Assembly: GCA_944363385.1 (NCBI GenBank) | Contig: CALVUB010000029.1 | Location: forward strand, 1 to 8,830 | DNA from: an uncultured Clostridia bacterium | Lineage (GTDB): Bacteria > Bacillota > Clostridia > Christensenellales > UBA1242 | Reading direction: 5' to 3' | Length of the DNA stretch: 8,830 bases | Shown: piece after piece, positions 6,726 through 8,830 of the stretch | How the letters are laid out: the number at the start of each line of letters is the position of its first letter | Numbering within the stretch: the stretch's first letter is position 1 | Notes under the pieces: model-generated | What the model saw: only the letters and a program-made list of their open reading frames with translations | The model's database searches: none | Told to the model about the DNA's origin: nothing | Position numbers and translations under genes: made by a program

Positions 6726-7310
6726 ATGAAAATTATCGAGGCAAAATATATCACAAGTGCGGTGGACAAAAAGGGGCTTATTGCTGACGGCAAGGCTCAA
6801 TTTGCTTTTGTTGGCAGAAGCAATGTGGGCAAAAGCAGTCTGATCAATCGTCTAGTTGGTCAAAAGCGACTTGCAAAAACCTCTTCAACGCCAGGACTGA
6901 CAAAAATGGTCAACTACTTTTTGATTAACGAAAGTTTCTATTTTGTCGACCTGCCAGGTTATGGCTTTGCCAAAACAAATAGGGCAAACAAAAACATGTG
7001 GGCTGAGGTTATCGGAGATTATTTGGCAGAAAACGCAAATTTAAAGTGCGTGTTTGTTTTGCTTGACATAAGGCTGTCTCCAAGCGAGCTTGACAGACAG
7101 ATGCTGAAATTTTTATCTTCTTATGGCATATCATTTAAAATTTTGCTAACTAAGGTCGACAAGCTTGCCAAAAGCAAGGTCTTTCAAGCCCTTTGCAAGA
7201 TTTCAAAAGAGCTTGAGCTTAGGCAAGAGCTTTTCTCAGCTGTAAGCGCTGAAAATGGCTTTGGCATTCAAAATTTGCTCGATTTTATTGAGGGCAAGCT
7301 CGAGGCATAG
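6726..7310 (+). CDS. engB: Ribosome biogenesis GTPase YsxC/EngB (YihA)
   Basis: 194 residues, the normal size of this single-domain TrmE-Era-type GTPase needed for late assembly of the large ribosomal subunit. GTPase motifs in order: G1 GRSNVGKS at 30-37, G2 STPG at 54-57 (T55), G3 DLPG at 75-78 followed by YGFA, G4 TKVD at 142-145, and G5 near SAVSA at 171-175. The N-terminus MKIIEAKYITSA aligns with the Bacillus YsxC start (MKxxxxEIVISA type), supporting ATG 6726 although no ribosome site precedes it. The promoter -10 ends only six bases before the ATG, so the message is probably leaderless. It is separated from the upstream gene by a strong terminator, and no convincing terminator follows it. 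Confidence 0.95.
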   Translation: MKIIEAKYITSAVDKKGLIADGKAQFAFVGRSNVGKSSLINRLVGQKRLAKTSSTPGLTKMVNYFLINESFYFVDLPGYGFAKTNRANKNMWAEVIGDYLAENANLKCVFVLLDIRLSPSELDRQMLKFLSSYGISFKILLTKVDKLAKSKVFQALCKISKELELRQELFSAVSAENGFGIQNLLDFIEGKLEA

Positions 7311-7339
7311 AAATTTTTTAAGCAACTTACAAAAATAGT

Positions 7340-7368
7340 TTTTTGTTTTTGCCCATTTGTGCTATACT
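7340..7368 (+). promoter_or_regulatory. Probable extended -10 promoter of the 188-residue gene
   Basis: TGC precedes TATACT (7363-7368), an extended -10. The -35 region (TTTTTG at 7340-7345, 17-base spacer) is poor, as extended -10 promoters tolerate. The ribosome site GAGGTG (7375-7380) lies five bases before ATG 7386. Read-through from engB remains possible. Confidence 0.6.
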
Positions 7369-7385
7369 AAAAGTGAGGTGAATTT

Positions 7386-7952
7386 ATGGCAGATGTAAGA
7401 TATCGTCATGGTCTTAGACCTAAAGTTATTGAATATCAAGAGGCGTTCGACCGTTTTGTTGCTGAGCGAAAAATTGTCAACAAAGCAATTGAAAATGGCA
7501 CTATCGCAGATGTTTTTTCTCAGCTTATCGAAAAATCCATTCATAATGATGCTGTGGCTATGGATGTGCTTGCCTATTACTACAAGTCTGGCATAACCAA
7601 TTTTTTGCCTGAAAATTACAAAAAATATCTGCACTACGAGCTTTTAGCATGTGCAAAAGGCAACAATTTTGCTATTGATAAAATGCAGTTTTTATTTACC
7701 AACACATACGACAGAATTCTTGAAAATGATGACCTTGAAGTTATTGCATATCTAAATGATTTGACCGAAGAAAACTACACCTTTGTGCTTGGAAAAGAAA
7801 TCGCAAAAACAATGGTGAAAAAATATCAAATCAATGCAGAAGACCTGTCAAAACAGCCAAACGATAGAATTGTCTTTAAAAACGAATTTTTGATTGAATT
7901 TAGAAAAGATTTAGACGACAACACAGAAGAAATCATTGAAAAACTAAAATAG
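7386..7952 (+). CDS. Unrecognised soluble protein with a Sel1/TPR-like stretch
   Basis: 188 residues, no signal peptide or membrane segment, rich in Lys, Glu and Asp, predicted cytoplasmic and mostly helical. Residues about 54-104 have the rhythm of Sel1-like helical repeats: A..VLAYYYKSGI (58-70), then YKKYLHYELLACAKGNNFAI (78-97) and a further L.F pair. This is only one to one and a half units and could be coincidence; if real it would suggest a protein-binding role. The C-terminal third (from 125) is acidic and Asn-rich. The start ATG 7386 is supported by GAGGTG five bases upstream. Its stop codon overlaps the first bases of a bidirectional terminator shared with the convergent gene. I do not recognise the family. 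Confidence 0.8.
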   Translation: MADVRYRHGLRPKVIEYQEAFDRFVAERKIVNKAIENGTIADVFSQLIEKSIHNDAVAMDVLAYYYKSGITNFLPENYKKYLHYELLACAKGNNFAIDKMQFLFTNTYDRILENDDLEVIAYLNDLTEENYTFVLGKEIAKTMVKKYQINAEDLSKQPNDRIVFKNEFLIEFRKDLDDNTEEIIEKLK

Positions 7953-7973
7953 CAAGGCATGCCCTGCTTTTTT
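7951..7973. terminator. Bidirectional terminator between convergent hypothetical genes
   Basis: AGCAAGG (7951-7957) pairs with CCCTGCT (7962-7968), one mismatch, around a CATG loop. TTTTTT follows at 7968-7973 on the plus strand, and an A/T-rich tract flanks the other side for minus-strand transcripts. It overlaps the stop codon of the plus-strand gene and lies 14 bases beyond the minus-strand stop. Confidence 0.75.
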
Positions 7974-7986
7974 ACTTATTGATAAT

Positions 7987-8427
7987 TTATTTGCGAACGA
8001 ATATATTTTTGCTAAGCACCAATCTATCTACCAGCATGCGTTCAATTTCCTCACAGTGATTACTCGACTTTGACAGCTCAAAAAGTGCCAAAATCAGCGC
8101 GCTTTCTTGACCATTATACTGCAAAAAAATTTGCGTTTTGTCTCCGCGTGGCATTTTGGCGCTTGGCAACTTTATATTATAAAGTTTTTCAAAAATTTTG
8201 ATTTGTTTAGAGGTGAGTGCGTAAAGCTGAGAAGTGTTTAAAAATCCGCCCAAACAAAAGAGAGAGCGACTTACTGTCGAAAGACATAAGGCGGTTTTTT
8301 CCACCTTTTCTCTATCGTCTTCTGCATTTATAAGCCTAAACTGATTTTCGCCAAAAGAACGCATATATTCTTTGGCGATTTTTTCATACTCTTCAATTGT
8401 AAGCACTTTTTCATCTTCATACAACAT
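7987..8427 (-). CDS. Unrecognised small soluble protein, 146 residues
   Basis: 146 residues with no membrane segment or signal peptide. The N-terminal 45 residues are acidic and helical (EDEKVLTIEEYEKIAKEY). A more hydrophobic middle follows (LCLSTVSRSLFCLGGFL at 47-63), then basic residues 73-105, and a last helix pair at 108-140 with a Cys at 125. No catalytic motif or known domain is apparent. ATG 8427 is supported by AGAGGG on the minus strand six bases upstream. It lies about 120 bases downstream of the coupling-protein-like gene on the same strand, but a terminator separates them, so it probably has its own promoter; I found no good sigma-A match there. Being next to that gene makes it a candidate accessory of the same system, on position alone. 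Confidence 0.78.
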   Translation of the reverse strand: MLYEDEKVLTIEEYEKIAKEYMRSFGENQFRLINAEDDREKVEKTALCLSTVSRSLFCLGGFLNTSQLYALTSKQIKIFEKLYNIKLPSAKMPRGDKTQIFLQYNGQESALILALFELSKSSNHCEEIERMLVDRLVLSKNIFVRK

Positions 8428-8477
8428 GCTTTTCCCTCTGGACTTTATTTATTCAATTTGCAAGGACCATGTGACCT

Positions 8478-8523
8478 TTTTTGCAATAAAAACCCAAAAC
8501 TAAGTCGCTTTTTGCAATAAAAA
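8478..8523. repeat. 15-bp direct repeat TTTTTGCAATAAAAA, two copies
   Basis: Exact copies at 8478-8492 and 8509-8523, start to start 31 bases. They lie in the intergenic gap upstream of the 146-residue minus-strand gene. The second copy runs into the U-tract side of the terminator of the gene to the right. Three helical turns of spacing would suit a pair of regulator sites on one DNA face, but the sequence is A/T-rich and could be chance. Confidence 0.55.
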
Positions 8524-8541
8524 AAGCCCTTGCGGGCTTTT
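8522..8541 (-). terminator. Intrinsic terminator of the coupling-protein-like gene
   Basis: AAAAGCCC (8522-8529) pairs perfectly with GGGCTTTT (8534-8541) around a TTGC loop. On the minus strand it is followed by a seven-T run (8525-8519). It begins five bases after the stop codon of the right-edge gene. It could also act on the plus strand, but no plus-strand gene ends here. Confidence 0.85.
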
Positions 8542-8546
8542 AAATT

Positions 8547-8830
8547 TCAAAATCTGTCATATGGGCTTCTAGGTTTAAGCACAAGCTTATTTCGTTTTTC
8601 AACATCATAATAGAGCGCTTCAGCATCAAGCTTCTTAGAAATTCCAATTTTTCTGCCAGCAGGATTTTTAACCATACATTTGGTTTTCCAGAAAAATGCC
8701 ATTTGATCTTTGATGATATCTTTACCGAATATCTTTGCAATGATTGTTCCTTGTTTCAGCGTTCTAAGCTCACTCTCTTCAATAAGAGGACGGCGCGTTC
8801 TTTGCGTGCTTGTTGTGGTATTTGTTCCCG
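8547..8830 (-). CDS. C-terminal end of a VirD4/TraG-type coupling ATPase (partial, 5' end outside window)
   Basis: On the minus strand a frame stays open from the right edge to TGA at 8549-8547, giving 93 residues without a start. It is the only frame here that ends just before the terminator. The visible part starts with a polar Thr/Ser stretch, then RTRRPLIEESELRTL (residues 10-24), LKQGTIIAKIFGKDIIK (24-40) and AFFWKT (44-49). The order Arg/Pro-Leu-(Ile/Leu)-x-x-x-Glu-Leu, then a hydrophobic strand with Gly, then Phe/Tyr-Trp is how type IV coupling proteins (VirD4/TraG) commonly end. Those hexameric membrane-anchored ATPases recruit substrates to the secretion channel. The last 44 residues are a basic extension ending SPYDRF. 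Walker motifs would lie outside the window and cannot be checked. Family call moderate; another P-loop ATPase is possible. Confidence 0.62.
   Translation of the reverse strand, partial: GTNTTTSTQRTRRPLIEESELRTLKQGTIIAKIFGKDIIKDQMAFFWKTKCMVKNPAGRKIGISKKLDAEALYYDVEKRNKLVLKPRSPYDRF

Noticed and set aside
7330..7346. Terminator after engB (CAAAAA...TTTTTG)
   Set aside because: Almost only A-T pairs with a three-base loop and no real U-tract; too weak to support.
8540..8740. Closed minus-strand frame of 66 residues at the right end
   Set aside because: Another minus-strand frame, open to the edge and stopping just before the terminator, gives a family-like sequence. The 66-residue frame runs into the terminator stem and has no pattern.

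Overview
The window is a gene-dense, AT-rich stretch of a bacterial chromosome. The best fit is an endospore-forming Clostridia-type Firmicute, probably an uncultivated one. The evidence is a spore maturation pair (SpmA/SpmB), low-GC codon choice, strong AGGAGG-type ribosome sites with GTG and TTG as well as ATG starts, and simple sigma-A-like promoters and intrinsic terminators. No rRNA, tRNA, CRISPR array, insertion sequence or integrase was seen. No gene-free stretch reaches 300 bases; the longest is the roughly 210-base divergent gap 2128-2339, which holds the tatD promoter and otherwise only A/T-rich sequence.

Layout. Positions 1-910 (+): the 3' part of an unrecognised gene, overlapped by a small coiled-coil gene and closed by a bidirectional terminator at 923-950. 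Positions 1052-2127 (-): spmA-spmB with a 4-base overlap, converging on that terminator. Positions 2340-3887 (+): tatD-rsmA, a housekeeping pair abutting stop-to-start behind a good promoter. Positions 3982-6648 (+): a single gene with its own promoter and terminator for an 888-residue membrane protein. Its hydrophobic half looks like the VirB6/TrbL-type channel protein of Gram-positive conjugation systems. Positions 6726-7310 (+): the ribosome-assembly GTPase YsxC/EngB, apparently on a leaderless message. Positions 7386-7952 (+) and 7987-8427 (-): two unrecognised genes converging on a shared bidirectional terminator. Positions 8547-8830 (-): the C-terminal end of a gene running off the right edge, which resembles the end of a VirD4/TraG-type coupling ATPase.

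The main point of interest is two probable type IV secretion parts, a VirB6-like channel and a VirD4-like coupling protein end. They lie about 2 kb apart, on opposite strands, in separate transcription units, among housekeeping genes (rsmA, engB) and without visible mobile-element boundaries. In an ordinary integrative conjugative element such genes sit together in one operon. The arrangement could be a dispersed, chromosomally fixed secretion or DNA-transfer system, or a relic of an old element. Both family assignments rest on motif and topology recognition by eye and need a profile search.
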